Origin: Bacteroidota bacterium
GTDB lineage: Bacteria; Bacteroidota; Bacteroidia; 2-12-FULL-35-15
DNA length: 64,000 nt
Direction: 5' to 3'
Assembly: GCA_025963725.1 (NCBI GenBank)
Contig: JAOQAE010000002.1
Location: 633,221-697,220, forward strand
Shown: positions 27,703-36,564 of the stretch, piece after piece
How the letters are laid out: each line of letters opens with the position of its first letter
How positions within the stretch are numbered: position 1 is the first letter of the stretch
The notes under the pieces: generated by a model
Told to the model about the DNA's origin: nothing
The model's database searches: none
The model's input: only the letters and a program-made list of their open reading frames with translations
Position numbers and translations under genes: made by a program

Positions 27703-29328
27703 TTACATTTTCACAACCTTCTTATAGGCCACATGATCGTTCAGGCTCATCTTCACAAGGTAAATGCCGCTTGCCAGTGTTTCGGTGGAGATCACATTCT
27801 CATATTCCCCGTACGACTTCTCCCCTTCCGTGATCAGCTGGATCCGCTCACCCACAAGGTTAAGCAATTCAATTTTTAATTTGCCGCCTTCGGGCAGGTA
27901 ATAAGCAACCGTCATGTTATTTGAAAACGGGTTCGGATATACATTCAGCATGTTATCGGCGAGCTCATTCTCATGTACGCCTACCTGGCATAATCCCGGC
28001 ATGTTTGCATCCATCCAGTTGAGGCGCTGCTGTATAAAATATTTCAGCCTGCCGATCTCGCCTGCATAATCCGGAGGGATCGGGCTTGGCTGCGGCGCCA
28101 CATATTGCCCCATGATCGGCCATTTTGCAAAGTTGCGGGCCTGCGATTCATCAAGGAAGGCAGCCATGGAATCGATATGCTGGTAAAGTGTTGTAATGTT
28201 CAGCACATTTGTTCTCAGGTACTGGTAACGGCATTTCAACTCATCCTTGAAAGAGTCGTCGGACATGAATTGCCACCACCAGAACGGAACAAAGTTCTCA
28301 GTGGCGAACACCTGGTATTGCCATCCGGCAGGATTGTCGCCGCCATTAAAATTACAGTTGTCGAACGCAATGTTAAAATCCCACATCGGGCCCGAAAACA
28401 ATTTACCGCCTTTGGAATCCCTGTCTTTGTAGAAATACGTACTGCTGCGATAGCCGTCGGTATTCTTGCTCAGCTCATTGAGGATAAAATTATCAATAAA
28501 GGAAGGTACGTCAATGTACCTGCGGTAGCCGTTCACAGGATCGTTGAAGGTGGGGCTTACCAACACATTTTCGAAAGCATGAAAATAGCCTTCGATATAA
28601 TCCTTCTGCACCTGCGGCATGCTGTCGGGCTTCGGATAGTGAAACAGGAAATAGTTGGCTGAATCGTGGCTGATGTTGGAATTGAAGAAGCTGTACCAGC
28701 CCGGCGTAGGGCCATAAAACTTATCGAGGCGGATGATGTATCCCCCGGTAAGCTCATCGCCGGTGGTATCCGTATACTTGAGCTTCGAGATATTCACGCG
28801 GTCGTTATCACGTTTTACCTTTTCTTCGATCTGGTAAACCCCGCGGTAATCACCGTCGACCACCAGCTCAAAGAACCTTGTGCGGCTGCTGTAATGCCCC
28901 ATCCTGTTGTGGATCATGAACCCCAGCTCATCGCGTAAAAAGGTTTTGTCCTGGTACAGCCCTTTAAAAACCCAGTCCTTACCGGCAGGCAGTCCCAATA
29001 ATGGAACGTTCAGGCTTTGATGCGCGCCATCCACCGGGGTGATCCCGTAGGATTGCTTCGGAAGATACAGTGTGCTCTGCCCGTGAAGGTCGAGCTCCAC
29101 TTCGCCGTTAAAGCCGTTGAAGGGATCGGTCATGTTGTTCCTTACACCGGGGCCGTTGTCGATGATCCCCATTCCAACATAATACTTCTGATAAGCTGAG
29201 ATGCTCTGCCCGTAGGTATTGATGACAACTATCGGCAGGTTGGAGGATGTAAACGTCTGCGCACAGAGCGTTGTGCTTATTTGTGATACCAGGCAAATAA
29301 AAGCAGATACGAGTAGTTTTCTTTTCAT
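27703..29328 (-). CDS. CotH-like kinase-fold protein with T9SS sorting domain
   Basis: A 541-residue secreted protein: signal peptide (about 1-24, ending TLCAQ), then a CotH-type domain with SYGITPVDG, LPAGKDWVFKGLYQDKTFLR, VDGDYRGVYQIEEKVKRDNDRV, GGYIIRLDKFYG and GPMWDFNIAFDN. CotH proteins are atypical kinases known from spore coats and found in secreted bacterial proteins. The C-terminal 80 residues (NVYPNPFSNNMTVAYY ... GIYLVKMS) form a type A T9SS sorting domain, so the protein goes to the cell surface or medium. It lies 42 bp downstream of the DksA-like gene on the same strand. The target is unknown. Confidence 0.88.
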   Translation of the reverse strand: MKRKLLVSAFICLVSQISTTLCAQTFTSSNLPIVVINTYGQSISAYQKYYVGMGIIDNGPGVRNNMTDPFNGFNGEVELDLHGQSTLYLPKQSYGITPVDGAHQSLNVPLLGLPAGKDWVFKGLYQDKTFLRDELGFMIHNRMGHYSSRTRFFELVVDGDYRGVYQIEEKVKRDNDRVNISKLKYTDTTGDELTGGYIIRLDKFYGPTPGWYSFFNSNISHDSANYFLFHYPKPDSMPQVQKDYIEGYFHAFENVLVSPTFNDPVNGYRRYIDVPSFIDNFILNELSKNTDGYRSSTYFYKDRDSKGGKLFSGPMWDFNIAFDNCNFNGGDNPAGWQYQVFATENFVPFWWWQFMSDDSFKDELKCRYQYLRTNVLNITTLYQHIDSMAAFLDESQARNFAKWPIMGQYVAPQPSPIPPDYAGEIGRLKYFIQQRLNWMDANMPGLCQVGVHENELADNMLNVYPNPFSNNMTVAYYLPEGGKLKIELLNLVGERIQLITEGEKSYGEYENVISTETLASGIYLVKMSLNDHVAYKKVVKM

Positions 29329-29370
29329 GTGTATGTATTTTACGGTTCAAATACCAAATATGTGCCTGCT

Positions 29371-29796
29371 TTAAGAAGCTGGCTTATCGCGTTTTGCGTC
29401 GATGGTCATTGTTGCATGCGGAACGCTTCTCAGGCGCTCTTTGGGGATCAGCTTGCCGGTGATGCGGCAAATGCCGTACGACTTGTTCTCCACGCGGATC
29501 AATGCATTCTGTAAATGCTCAATGAATTTTTCCTGGCGTGCTGCCAGCTGGGCGGTTTCCTCCTTCGATAATACATCGGCAGCATCTTCCAGCAGCTTGA
29601 AGGTTGGGGAAGTATCATTCGTGCCGTGGTCGTCCTGTAACGTAAGCGAGCTTCTCAAAAGCTCATAATCCGACTGCGCTTCCTGCAGCTTTGAAAGGAT
29701 CAGTTCCTTAAATTCTTTCAGTTCCTCATCGGAATAACGCATTTTTTCTTCGCCCGCACCCTGAGCTTTTCCTGTTTCATTGTTTTTCTTTTCCAT
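29371..29796 (-). CDS. TraR/DksA-like protein with degenerate zinc finger
   Basis: A 141-residue protein from the start at 29796 (MEKKNNETGKAQGAG). It has a long helical hairpin (YSDEELKEFKELILSKLQEA ... ALIRVENKSYGICRITGKLI) and a C-terminal finger region PKERLRSVPHATMTIDAK. DksA/TraR proteins bind RNA polymerase through the secondary channel. Only one Cys of the usual four-Cys finger remains, a form I recall as common in Bacteroidota. An upstream Met (29832) is possible, but a phased-array promoter would place transcription start inside that extension, favouring 29796. Confidence 0.8.
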   Translation of the reverse strand: MEKKNNETGKAQGAGEEKMRYSDEELKEFKELILSKLQEAQSDYELLRSSLTLQDDHGTNDTSPTFKLLEDAADVLSKEETAQLAARQEKFIEHLQNALIRVENKSYGICRITGKLIPKERLRSVPHATMTIDAKRDKPAS

Positions 29797-29833
29797 AAAT
29801 AAGTTTTTGCTTAGTTCCTTAATAAAATTCATG

Positions 29834-29899
29834 CGAGTTTACGCAGAACGCACCGCATAACAACTCAAATTCGCCAAGAGCGTATTTTTAATAGCCAGT
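29834..29899 (-). promoter_or_regulatory. Weaker 21-bp-phased array for the DksA-like gene
   Basis: Plus-strand TTCGCCAAG (29870) and ATAGCCAGT (29891) are 21 bp apart; on the minus strand they read ACTGGCTAT and CTTGGCGAA, close to the family consensus. The predicted -7 position (29834-29841) reads TAAACTCG on the minus strand, a poor TAnnTTTG match. No convincing third unit was seen. Confidence 0.45.
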
Positions 29900-30095
29900 C
29901 GCGGTATTCCCCGGCTAAAAAGCCGGCTTTGCGTTTCAACAGAAGAATGCCAATGATTTTTTCCGCCTGTTATCTGAGGAACATTCTCCACAATTCTGAA
30001 TGAATCGATGAGCCCTGGGATAATAGCCAATATCTGTTAATTCCAGCGGGTGATAGCAACTTTAAATGGTTGTATTTCGTTAAGCCCTGAAGTGA

Positions 30096-30164
30096 ATAGC
30101 TGAAAAGGGAGAAAAGATAGCTGAAAGCGGAAAAGAAATCGCCGGTAACTGGAACCCAAATTTG
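30096..30164 (+). promoter_or_regulatory. Three 21-bp-phased repeats upstream of the first tandem hydrolase
   Basis: ATAGCTGAA (30096), ATAGCTGAA (30117) and ATCGCCGGT (30138) lie exactly 21 bp apart, followed by CAAATTTG (30157-30164), a one-mismatch -7 box 21 bp before the ATG. The ATAGC core runs in the opposite orientation, relative to transcription, to the arrays at the other promoters. Confidence 0.6.
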
Positions 30165-30185
30165 AATCATAAAATCGCGACAGAC

Positions 30186-31895
30186 ATGAAAAACCTCATA
30201 AAATTAATCCGCATAAGCATCCTTGTTTTAGGTCTTTCAGGTGTATCGCAAAGCATTAACGCTCAAACTATTTCCACTCACTTTTTCGGCGAAAATTCCT
30301 GGATGCCGGATACTATCGGTAATGCGAACGCATGTACAGAGCCTCCCTGCATATTATACGGCAAACTTCATAAAAACTGGGATAATATAAAAAACAGCGG
30401 AGCTTCCATTATACGTTTTGGCGGTATTGCAGCAGATAAGAACATGCCGACAAACTACCAGTACATTAGAATGATCGATTCTATCCGCGCAAAAGGAATG
30501 GAGCCGGTAATACAGGTGCCATTTGCAAACTACCGTTATACTGCTTTGCAGGCTGCTGCCATTGTTCATTACATTAATGTTGTTAAAGGAAAAAATATTA
30601 AATACTGGATCATCGGCAATGAGCCTGATCTTGCATACCATTTTACTGCAGCAGGCCAGGTAGCTAATTATATCAGGCCATTTGCTTCGGCTATGAAAAA
30701 CGCGGATCCGAGCATTCTCATTATCGGGCCTGAAACAGCATGGTACGACCAGGGGATCATCAATGGCCTGACCACACCAGGCGGCCCCGATGATATCACA
30801 GGCAAAGATGCTGCTGGAAGATATTATATTGATGTGATCTCTTTTCACTACTACCCCTTCAACGGTACACAAACCAGGGCGGATATGATCAACAAACTTA
30901 CAGCACCGGGATCCCTGCAGGACAATCTTGTAAGCCTGAACGCAAGAATTGCAAATTGCAATGCTGTTCATGCAAGAACCGGAACTGCTGCGCTTAAAAC
31001 AGCGATCACTGAAGCGAACGTAAACTGGCAGAACAGCGCTACCGATAACCTTAATGGTTTAGGTGCGAACAGTTTTATCGGCGGACAGTTTCTTGCCGAA
31101 ATGCTTGGAATAAGCATGAAAAACGGGGTTGATTTTGTAAACCTGTGGAGCGTGGTCGAAGGCAACAATACAGCCCTGAACATTGGTTATGTTGATGCGC
31201 AGACAGGAATTAAAAAGCCAACCTATTATCATTTCAAAATGATGGCTGATAATTTCAAAGGCTCATATACAGGTACCACCGATAACCAGGCGAATGTAAA
31301 AACCTTTGCAAGCAAAAGCGGGCAACAGGTCAATGTGATGGTGATGAATGAGGACGTTGCGGCAAATTACAGCTATACCGTTAGCCTGAACAGCGCGGCA
31401 GTAACAGGCCCAAGCACGCTGAAGATCACTGTAAATGCCGGGATCACCGGTGCATACACGGATGTTATCCCTGCGCAGGGAACCGTTTTGCTTACGTTTA
31501 ACTCATCAACAGGAAGGCTGATCAGGAAAATAGCTTATTCACTTACCAATGCGCTTGCAAACCAGGAACCTGTTACTACGATGTACCGTTCTGAGGAGAT
31601 AGCAGAAAATCCTGTGATCTCTGCAGAACCGGAGTTCGATATCAATGTGTATCCGAACCCGACCGCAGGACAGCTTACCCTTGCAATGAACACCCCGAAT
31701 GAGGATCAGAGAAGTGTAAATGTGGAGATCATCAACCTGGTAGGACAGCTCGTGTATCAAAAAGAACTTGGTTTTAAAGATGGTAAGGAAATGATCGACC
31801 TCCAGGAAGGTATTGCAAACGGAATTTATATCGTAAGAGTGAAGAATGCAGACAATAAGATAATCATCAAAAAGCTCATACTGGAAAGAAAATAA
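30186..31895 (+). CDS. Secreted glycoside hydrolase (clan GH-A-like) with T9SS sorting domain, copy 1
   Basis: A 569-residue protein starting at ATG 30186, with signal peptide (about 8-27, ending INAQ), a (beta/alpha)8 catalytic domain and a beta-sandwich. YWIIGNEPDL gives the candidate acid/base E146, and TAITEANVNW the candidate nucleophile E276; these are clan GH-A hallmarks resembling GH39/GH44/GH51-type enzymes, but I cannot assign a family. The C-terminal 85 residues (INVYPNPTAGQLTLAM ... GIYIVRVK) form a type A T9SS domain. It is a clear paralog of the next gene. Substrate is probably a beta-linked plant or microbial glycan. Confidence 0.87.
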   Translation: MKNLIKLIRISILVLGLSGVSQSINAQTISTHFFGENSWMPDTIGNANACTEPPCILYGKLHKNWDNIKNSGASIIRFGGIAADKNMPTNYQYIRMIDSIRAKGMEPVIQVPFANYRYTALQAAAIVHYINVVKGKNIKYWIIGNEPDLAYHFTAAGQVANYIRPFASAMKNADPSILIIGPETAWYDQGIINGLTTPGGPDDITGKDAAGRYYIDVISFHYYPFNGTQTRADMINKLTAPGSLQDNLVSLNARIANCNAVHARTGTAALKTAITEANVNWQNSATDNLNGLGANSFIGGQFLAEMLGISMKNGVDFVNLWSVVEGNNTALNIGYVDAQTGIKKPTYYHFKMMADNFKGSYTGTTDNQANVKTFASKSGQQVNVMVMNEDVAANYSYTVSLNSAAVTGPSTLKITVNAGITGAYTDVIPAQGTVLLTFNSSTGRLIRKIAYSLTNALANQEPVTTMYRSEEIAENPVISAEPEFDINVYPNPTAGQLTLAMNTPNEDQRSVNVEIINLVGQLVYQKELGFKDGKEMIDLQEGIANGIYIVRVKNADNKIIIKKLILERK

Positions 31896-32032
31896 GCATC
31901 CGCTTCATCACTAAATAAGGATCATTATAAAAATTCAACCGGTTGCGGATGCAGCCGGTGGATTTTTATTGTCGCCTCCCCTATCTCCTTACCCCCGTAA
32001 GTCATTGAGCCTCAACACCAATCCAAAAAACC

Positions 32033-32175
32033 ATAGCCGAAAGCCTGATTTTGATAGCCAAAAACTGTTAAATACAGGCTCGTTTAACAACTTTAATATC
32101 TGTATCCCGTTTACCATAGAGTGAAACGTTAAGAGGGGAATTAGAATAGCCGAAAGCCGGAAAAAAATAGCCGGT
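32033..32175 (+). promoter_or_regulatory. Two 21-bp-phased repeat groups upstream of the second tandem hydrolase
   Basis: A distal pair, ATAGCCGAA (32033) and ATAGCCAAA (32054), and a proximal trio, AACGTTAAG (32125), ATAGCCGAA (32146) and ATAGCCGGT (32167), each have 21-bp phasing. AACGTTAAG fits the published AgrA/LytTR half-site pattern as I remember it. The region resembles that upstream of copy 1, so promoter and gene were duplicated together. No clear TAnnTTTG box was found. The remaining bases of 31896-32229 hold a weak hairpin near 31938 and no gene. Confidence 0.6.
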
Positions 32176-32229
32176 AATTATAGAAGAAAGCGCCCCCGGA
32201 AACACAATTATTAATTAAAACAAAACATC

Positions 32230-33939
32230 ATGAAAAGTATAAGAAAAATATTTCAAATCGGTATGTTAGCGTTAGGTATGGTTGGTGCAGCGAAAACAAC
32301 TACTGCTCAAACTATTTCAAACCACTTTTTCGGTGAGAACGCATGGATGCCGGATACAATTGGTAATGCAAATGCATGTACAGAGCCACCTTGCTTATTG
32401 TACGGTAAGCTGCACCAAAACTGGGAAAACATCAAAAACAGCGGTGCATCCCTGATCCGTTTCGGTGGTATTGCTGCAGATAAGAACATGCCTACCAATT
32501 ACCAGTATATTAAAATGATCGACTCGATCCGCGCAAAAGGTATGGAACCTGTGATCCAGGTGCCATTCGCAAACTACCGTTACACGGAATTGCAGGCTGC
32601 TGAAATCGTTCGTTTTATTAACGTAACAAAAGGTAAGCATATTAAATACTGGATCATTGGTAATGAGCCGGATCTTGGTTACCACTTTACAACAGCAGCC
32701 CAGGTAGCTAATTATATCAGGCCGTTTGCTTCAGCAATGAAGGCTGTGGATCCAAGCATTATGATCGTAGGGCCGGAAACAGCATGGTATGACCAGGGTG
32801 TGATCAACGGACTTACCACACCAGGCGGGCCGGATGATATTACAGGTAAAGATGCTGCAGGAAGGTATTATATTGACGTGATCTCTTTTCACAGCTACCC
32901 TTTCAATGGTTCACAAACAAGAGCAGATGTGATCAGCAAGCTTACTTCTGCAGGTTCTTTACAGGATAACCTGATCGCACTGAACGCAAGGATCGCAAAT
33001 TGTAATGCTGCACATGGAAGAACAGGCGTTGCTTCGCTTAAAACAGCGATCACAGAGCTGAACATCAACTGGCAGAACAATGGTGCCGATAACCTGAACG
33101 GTGTAGGTGCCAATAGCTTCATCGGCGGACAGTTTCTTGCTGAGATGCTTGGAATAAGCATGAAGAACGGAGTTGATTTCGTGAATATCTGGAGCGTGGT
33201 TGAAGGTAATAATACAGCGTTGAACATTGGTTATATTGATGCTCAGACAGGAATTAAAAAACCGCTTTACTACCACTTTAAAATGATGGCGGATAATTTC
33301 AAAGGTAATTACGCTGATGTAACTGATAACCAGAACAACGTTAAAACCTTTGCAAGCAAAAACGGATCACAGATCAATGTAATGATCATGAACCAGGAGC
33401 TCGGATCTAACTATAACTACACCGTTCGTTTGAACAACGGAACAGTATCCGGAACCAATCCTTTGAAAATTGCGGTAAATGCAGGTGTTACAGTTGAATA
33501 TTCTGATATGATCCCGGCACAGGGAAGTGTTGTCCTTACTTTTAACACAGCAGGAACACTGATCAAAAAAACCGAATATTCACTTACTGGACAGGCGATC
33601 GCAAACCAGCCACCGGTTGTAACCAATTACGGTACTACAGGAGTTGAAGAAACAGCGGTTAACGTAGGAACTCCGAATTTTGACATTAATGTTTATCCGA
33701 ACCCTACAGCCGGTAAATTAACTGTAGCGATGAATTCAGCAAATGAAGATCAGAAATCGGTTGAAGTGGAGATTGTTAATCTTGTTGGACAGTTAGTATA
33801 TCACAAAACACTTGAATTCAAAGATGGTAAAGAGATGATCGATATGCAGGAAGGTATTGCCAACGGAGTGTATATTGTGAGAGTGAAGAGTGCAGATGAT
33901 AAAGTAGTGATCAAGAAAATTGTTCTTGAGCGAAAATAA
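32230..33939 (+). CDS. Secreted glycoside hydrolase (clan GH-A-like) with T9SS sorting domain, copy 2
   Basis: A 569-residue paralog of copy 1, aligning along the whole length with only small balancing gaps near residue 450. It has the same candidate catalytic residues, E146 (YWIIGNEPDL) and E276 (TAITELNINW), a signal peptide ending TTTAQ and a T9SS domain (INVYPNPTAGKLTVAM ... GVYIVRVK). Although the proteins are very similar, the codons differ: this copy prefers GGT, GTA and other A/T-ending codons, which may reflect high expression or a separate history. It is followed by a strong terminator. Confidence 0.88.
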   Translation: MKSIRKIFQIGMLALGMVGAAKTTTAQTISNHFFGENAWMPDTIGNANACTEPPCLLYGKLHQNWENIKNSGASLIRFGGIAADKNMPTNYQYIKMIDSIRAKGMEPVIQVPFANYRYTELQAAEIVRFINVTKGKHIKYWIIGNEPDLGYHFTTAAQVANYIRPFASAMKAVDPSIMIVGPETAWYDQGVINGLTTPGGPDDITGKDAAGRYYIDVISFHSYPFNGSQTRADVISKLTSAGSLQDNLIALNARIANCNAAHGRTGVASLKTAITELNINWQNNGADNLNGVGANSFIGGQFLAEMLGISMKNGVDFVNIWSVVEGNNTALNIGYIDAQTGIKKPLYYHFKMMADNFKGNYADVTDNQNNVKTFASKNGSQINVMIMNQELGSNYNYTVRLNNGTVSGTNPLKIAVNAGVTVEYSDMIPAQGSVVLTFNTAGTLIKKTEYSLTGQAIANQPPVVTNYGTTGVEETAVNVGTPNFDINVYPNPTAGKLTVAMNSANEDQKSVEVEIVNLVGQLVYHKTLEFKDGKEMIDMQEGIANGVYIVRVKSADDKVVIKKIVLERK

Positions 33940-33960
33940 CAGAAAATCAATAAAAACATC

Positions 33961-33996
33961 AAAGCCCCCCTGCAAATTGCAGGGGGGCTTTGATTT
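33961..33996. terminator. Bidirectional terminator
   Basis: AAAGCCCCCCTGCAA / TTGCAGGGGGGCTTT hairpin between the convergent second hydrolase and the CBM-like T9SS gene. Confidence 0.85.
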
Positions 33997-34012
33997 TACA
34001 TATATGTTAAAA

Positions 34013-34873
34013 TTATTTTGAAACGATGAGCCTCATGGAACGTGAAGCGCCGTCTTTCTTCAGCACATAAAAATAAATTCCGTTTGGCAGTTCCGCGGTC
34101 TCAACCGGGATAGCGTATGTTCCTGCCTTCATGTTCTGCTCCACCAGCGATGCCACCGGATTGCCCAGCATGTCATACAATTTCAGGGAAACCTGGCCGG
34201 AAACATTCAGCTGGAAGTTGATATGTGTGAGGTCCTTTGCCGGGTTCGGATTATTTTGGTACAGCTTGAACGGCGGCATGCTCTCCATTGCCTGAACTCC
34301 TACCGGTGCGATCGCCGGGCCGGTGAGGTCGTCGAAATAAATCGTATCCCTTGCAGTGGAGTTCGGATGGAATAGCATCACGATCTTATCCACATTGTTC
34401 GCGGCAACAGTCCCGCCCGGTGTAAGCTGTACAAAATTGAAGGTCACATTCTGCCATGCGTTCTGCATTGTTGTTACTGCTGCATATTCGCTGTGAACTC
34501 CTGAAGGGTATGCCGGGATGCTGCTGTTCCCTAACTGAAGCTGGATCTGTGTGCCCACCGGCGCTGTCGAATAAAGCTTCATTGTGATCTTGGAAGCCAT
34601 CAGCCCGCCGTTTGCGTAAGGTGTAACATCCACCAGCTTATTGTTCGGCCGCACCTGGATGTTATCATATAAGGTAGTATCCCTTATATATTTGGCGCAA
34701 TGTGCGCTGGTGTCGTTCCCGCCTACCATCGGGTTTAATGACATGGAATCCAGCATGCCGGTATAAAACCCGAACCACGAAACTTTTGCACCTTCAAAAT
34801 CATTGTAATTTTGCTGGGCCACCGCAGCCCGGGCAATGATAAAAAGCAGAGAGAGTAAAAGTATCTTTTTCAT
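34013..34873 (-). CDS. Secreted carbohydrate-binding-like protein with T9SS sorting domain
   Basis: A 286-residue protein with a signal peptide (about 1-19, ending AVAQ), then a jelly-roll-like domain (about 22-190): YNDFEGAKVSWFGFYTGMLD, ITMKLYSTAPVGTQIQLQLG and TIYFDDLTGPAI. It is clearly homologous to the protein at 19094-19771 (shared ITMKLYSTAPVGT / IKMKVYTTAPVGT and DDxTGPA). The C-terminal 85 residues (LYQNNPNPAKDLTHINF ... GIYFYVLKKDG) are a T9SS sorting domain absent from that relative. It has its own phased-array promoter. No catalytic residues are evident. Confidence 0.82.
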   Translation of the reverse strand: MKKILLLSLLFIIARAAVAQQNYNDFEGAKVSWFGFYTGMLDSMSLNPMVGGNDTSAHCAKYIRDTTLYDNIQVRPNNKLVDVTPYANGGLMASKITMKLYSTAPVGTQIQLQLGNSSIPAYPSGVHSEYAAVTTMQNAWQNVTFNFVQLTPGGTVAANNVDKIVMLFHPNSTARDTIYFDDLTGPAIAPVGVQAMESMPPFKLYQNNPNPAKDLTHINFQLNVSGQVSLKLYDMLGNPVASLVEQNMKAGTYAIPVETAELPNGIYFYVLKKDGASRSMRLIVSK

Positions 34874-34921
34874 AATGTATAATTTATAGGTTAATAGTTG
34901 TTGTTTTCAAATACACTGATA

Positions 34922-35009
34922 CAAAGTTAAGGCCTTCACATACCTTTATCCTCACTCTTTCGCCCAGAGGGAAGAAAGTATAGCCGGGAACTTTTATTTC
35001 AGAGTTGCG
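34922..35009 (-). promoter_or_regulatory. 21-bp-phased array and -7 box for the CBM-like T9SS gene
   Basis: Plus-strand TTCGCCCAG (34959), ATAGCCGGG (34980) and AGAGTTGCG (35001), 21 bp apart, read CGCAACTCT, CCCGGCTAT and CTGGGCGAA toward the gene. A 29-bp gap leads to TAACTTTG (34922-34929). Confidence 0.78.
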
Positions 35010-35127
35010 GTATGAGCTGCATGGGAAAGCCCTGCTTTAGAAATTCCCCAATCCCTTCACCCTGTGGTCTTCTCTCCCCATCGGCGCTTTCAGCCTGTTT
35101 ACCAGCATCTTAAAAAAAAACAAAATC

Positions 35128-35215
35128 CCCGGTCTGCTTTTTTCCCCTTCTGGCTATTGAAAACAGGGCTTTACCGAAAACTGGCACAAATCTTTACTCT
35201 TTACTGATAGGTTTG
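35128..35215 (+). promoter_or_regulatory. 21-bp-phased array and -7 box for the glycosyltransferase/GH57 operon
   Basis: CCCGGTCTG (35128), TCTGGCTAT (35149) and TTTACCGAA (35170) are 21 bp apart, then a 29-bp gap and TAGGTTTG (35208-35215). It is divergent from the array at 34922-35009. The rest of 34874-35252 has no gene. Confidence 0.78.
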
Positions 35216-35252
35216 CATAAATATTCACACATCACGCAGTTTTTAGTCATCA

Positions 35253-36536
35253 ATGAGAAGTAGTCAGCCAAAAATTTTAATGTTAGGATGGGAATTTCCG
35301 CCGATAATCAACGGAGGATTAGGAGTCGCTTGCCATGACCTGTCAAGCGCAATGTCGGAACTGGCTGATATTACTATGATCATCCCGAAATCCAGCCCGG
35401 ATTTCAAGATGAAGAACATGAACCTGGTAGGGATCAACACGATCGACCTGAGCTCTATTGAAAACTATTCCGAATCCAAATTACCATTTGAGCTAAAAAC
35501 CATTCCTGCCGACCTCAACCCTTACTACAGCGAAAAAAGTGGAGAAAGCGCCTCATTTAACGCCTCTTCGGGGATCTTTAGCGGCGACAGGAACACTCCA
35601 AAAACATTTGACATCGACCACCTTTATGGCGGTGATGTGATCAATAAAGTGATGCAGTATGCCGATATTACCGCTTCCCTTGCTTCTAAAATGGATTTTG
35701 ACGTGATCCACGCGCACGACTGGATGACCATGCTCGCCGGGATCAAGATCAAGCAGCAAAGCGGGAAACCGCTTGTAATGCACATCCATTCACTGGAAGT
35801 TGACCGCAGTGGCGTAGGCAGCAGGGGCTGGGTGTACGACCTGGAGAAAAAAGGCATGGAATACGCCGACCTCCTGATCCCTGTCAGCAACTTTACCGCA
35901 GATAATATCTGCAACCATTATGGCATCAGCCGCAGCAAGATCTCGGTGGTGCATAACGGAAGCAATATCGTTAAATCATTCCGCAGCAAAAGAAAGTTCA
36001 AGGAAAAAACAGTGCTTTTCGTTGGCCGCTTAACCCGCCAGAAAGGCCCTGAAAAATTCCTCGACATTGCAGCAAAAGTGCTGGAAAGCAATCCTGACGT
36101 ACGTTTTGTAATGGCAGGCGTTGGCGATTACTTCAAATCAATGCTTGAGAAAAGCTCATACCAGCACATCGGCAACCGCTTTCACCTTACAGGCTTCCTG
36201 AACCAGGAAAAGCTCCGCTACCTGTTCTCCATAAGCGATGTATACTGCATGCCTTCTATTTCCGAGCCCTTCGGCCTTTCGGCTGTAGAAGCGGCACAGT
36301 TCGGGATCCCATGCGTGATCTCCAAGCAGTCGGGCGTGGCGGAAGTGCTGAGCGGCTCCCTGAAATTCGATTTCTGGGACGTGAACAAGGCTGCAGGAAG
36401 CATTCTGAACCTGTTGAGCGACCCTGTGCTGAGAAAAAAGGTGGTTGAGGATGCTTCAAAGAACCTGAACAACATTACATGGGACATTTCCGCGCGCAAA
36501 ATAATTGACGCGTATGCTGCAAAGCAATTTATCTAA
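35253..36536 (+). CDS. Glycosyltransferase (GT4/GT5 type, glycogen-synthase-like)
   Basis: A 427-residue GT-B enzyme. The N-terminal domain has KILMLGWEFPPIINGGLGVA, the glycine loop of GT5/GT4 enzymes, and DVIHAHDWMT. The C-terminal domain has LFVGRLTRQKGPEKFL, HLTGFLNQEKL and SISEPFGLSAVEAAQFGIP, the nucleotide-sugar site with the conserved E-x7-E pattern. It resembles the enzyme paired with GH57 in alpha-glucan clusters of Bacteroidota. It has no signal peptide, so it is cytoplasmic. It is first in an operon with GH57 and a BadF-type kinase, under a phased-array promoter. Donor sugar is not determined by sequence; ADP- or UDP-glucose is likely. Confidence 0.87.
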   Translation: MRSSQPKILMLGWEFPPIINGGLGVACHDLSSAMSELADITMIIPKSSPDFKMKNMNLVGINTIDLSSIENYSESKLPFELKTIPADLNPYYSEKSGESASFNASSGIFSGDRNTPKTFDIDHLYGGDVINKVMQYADITASLASKMDFDVIHAHDWMTMLAGIKIKQQSGKPLVMHIHSLEVDRSGVGSRGWVYDLEKKGMEYADLLIPVSNFTADNICNHYGISRSKISVVHNGSNIVKSFRSKRKFKEKTVLFVGRLTRQKGPEKFLDIAAKVLESNPDVRFVMAGVGDYFKSMLEKSSYQHIGNRFHLTGFLNQEKLRYLFSISDVYCMPSISEPFGLSAVEAAQFGIPCVISKQSGVAEVLSGSLKFDFWDVNKAAGSILNLLSDPVLRKKVVEDASKNLNNITWDISARKIIDAYAAKQFI

Positions 36537-36564
36537 ACAGAATTATATTTTTAAACTATATCGT

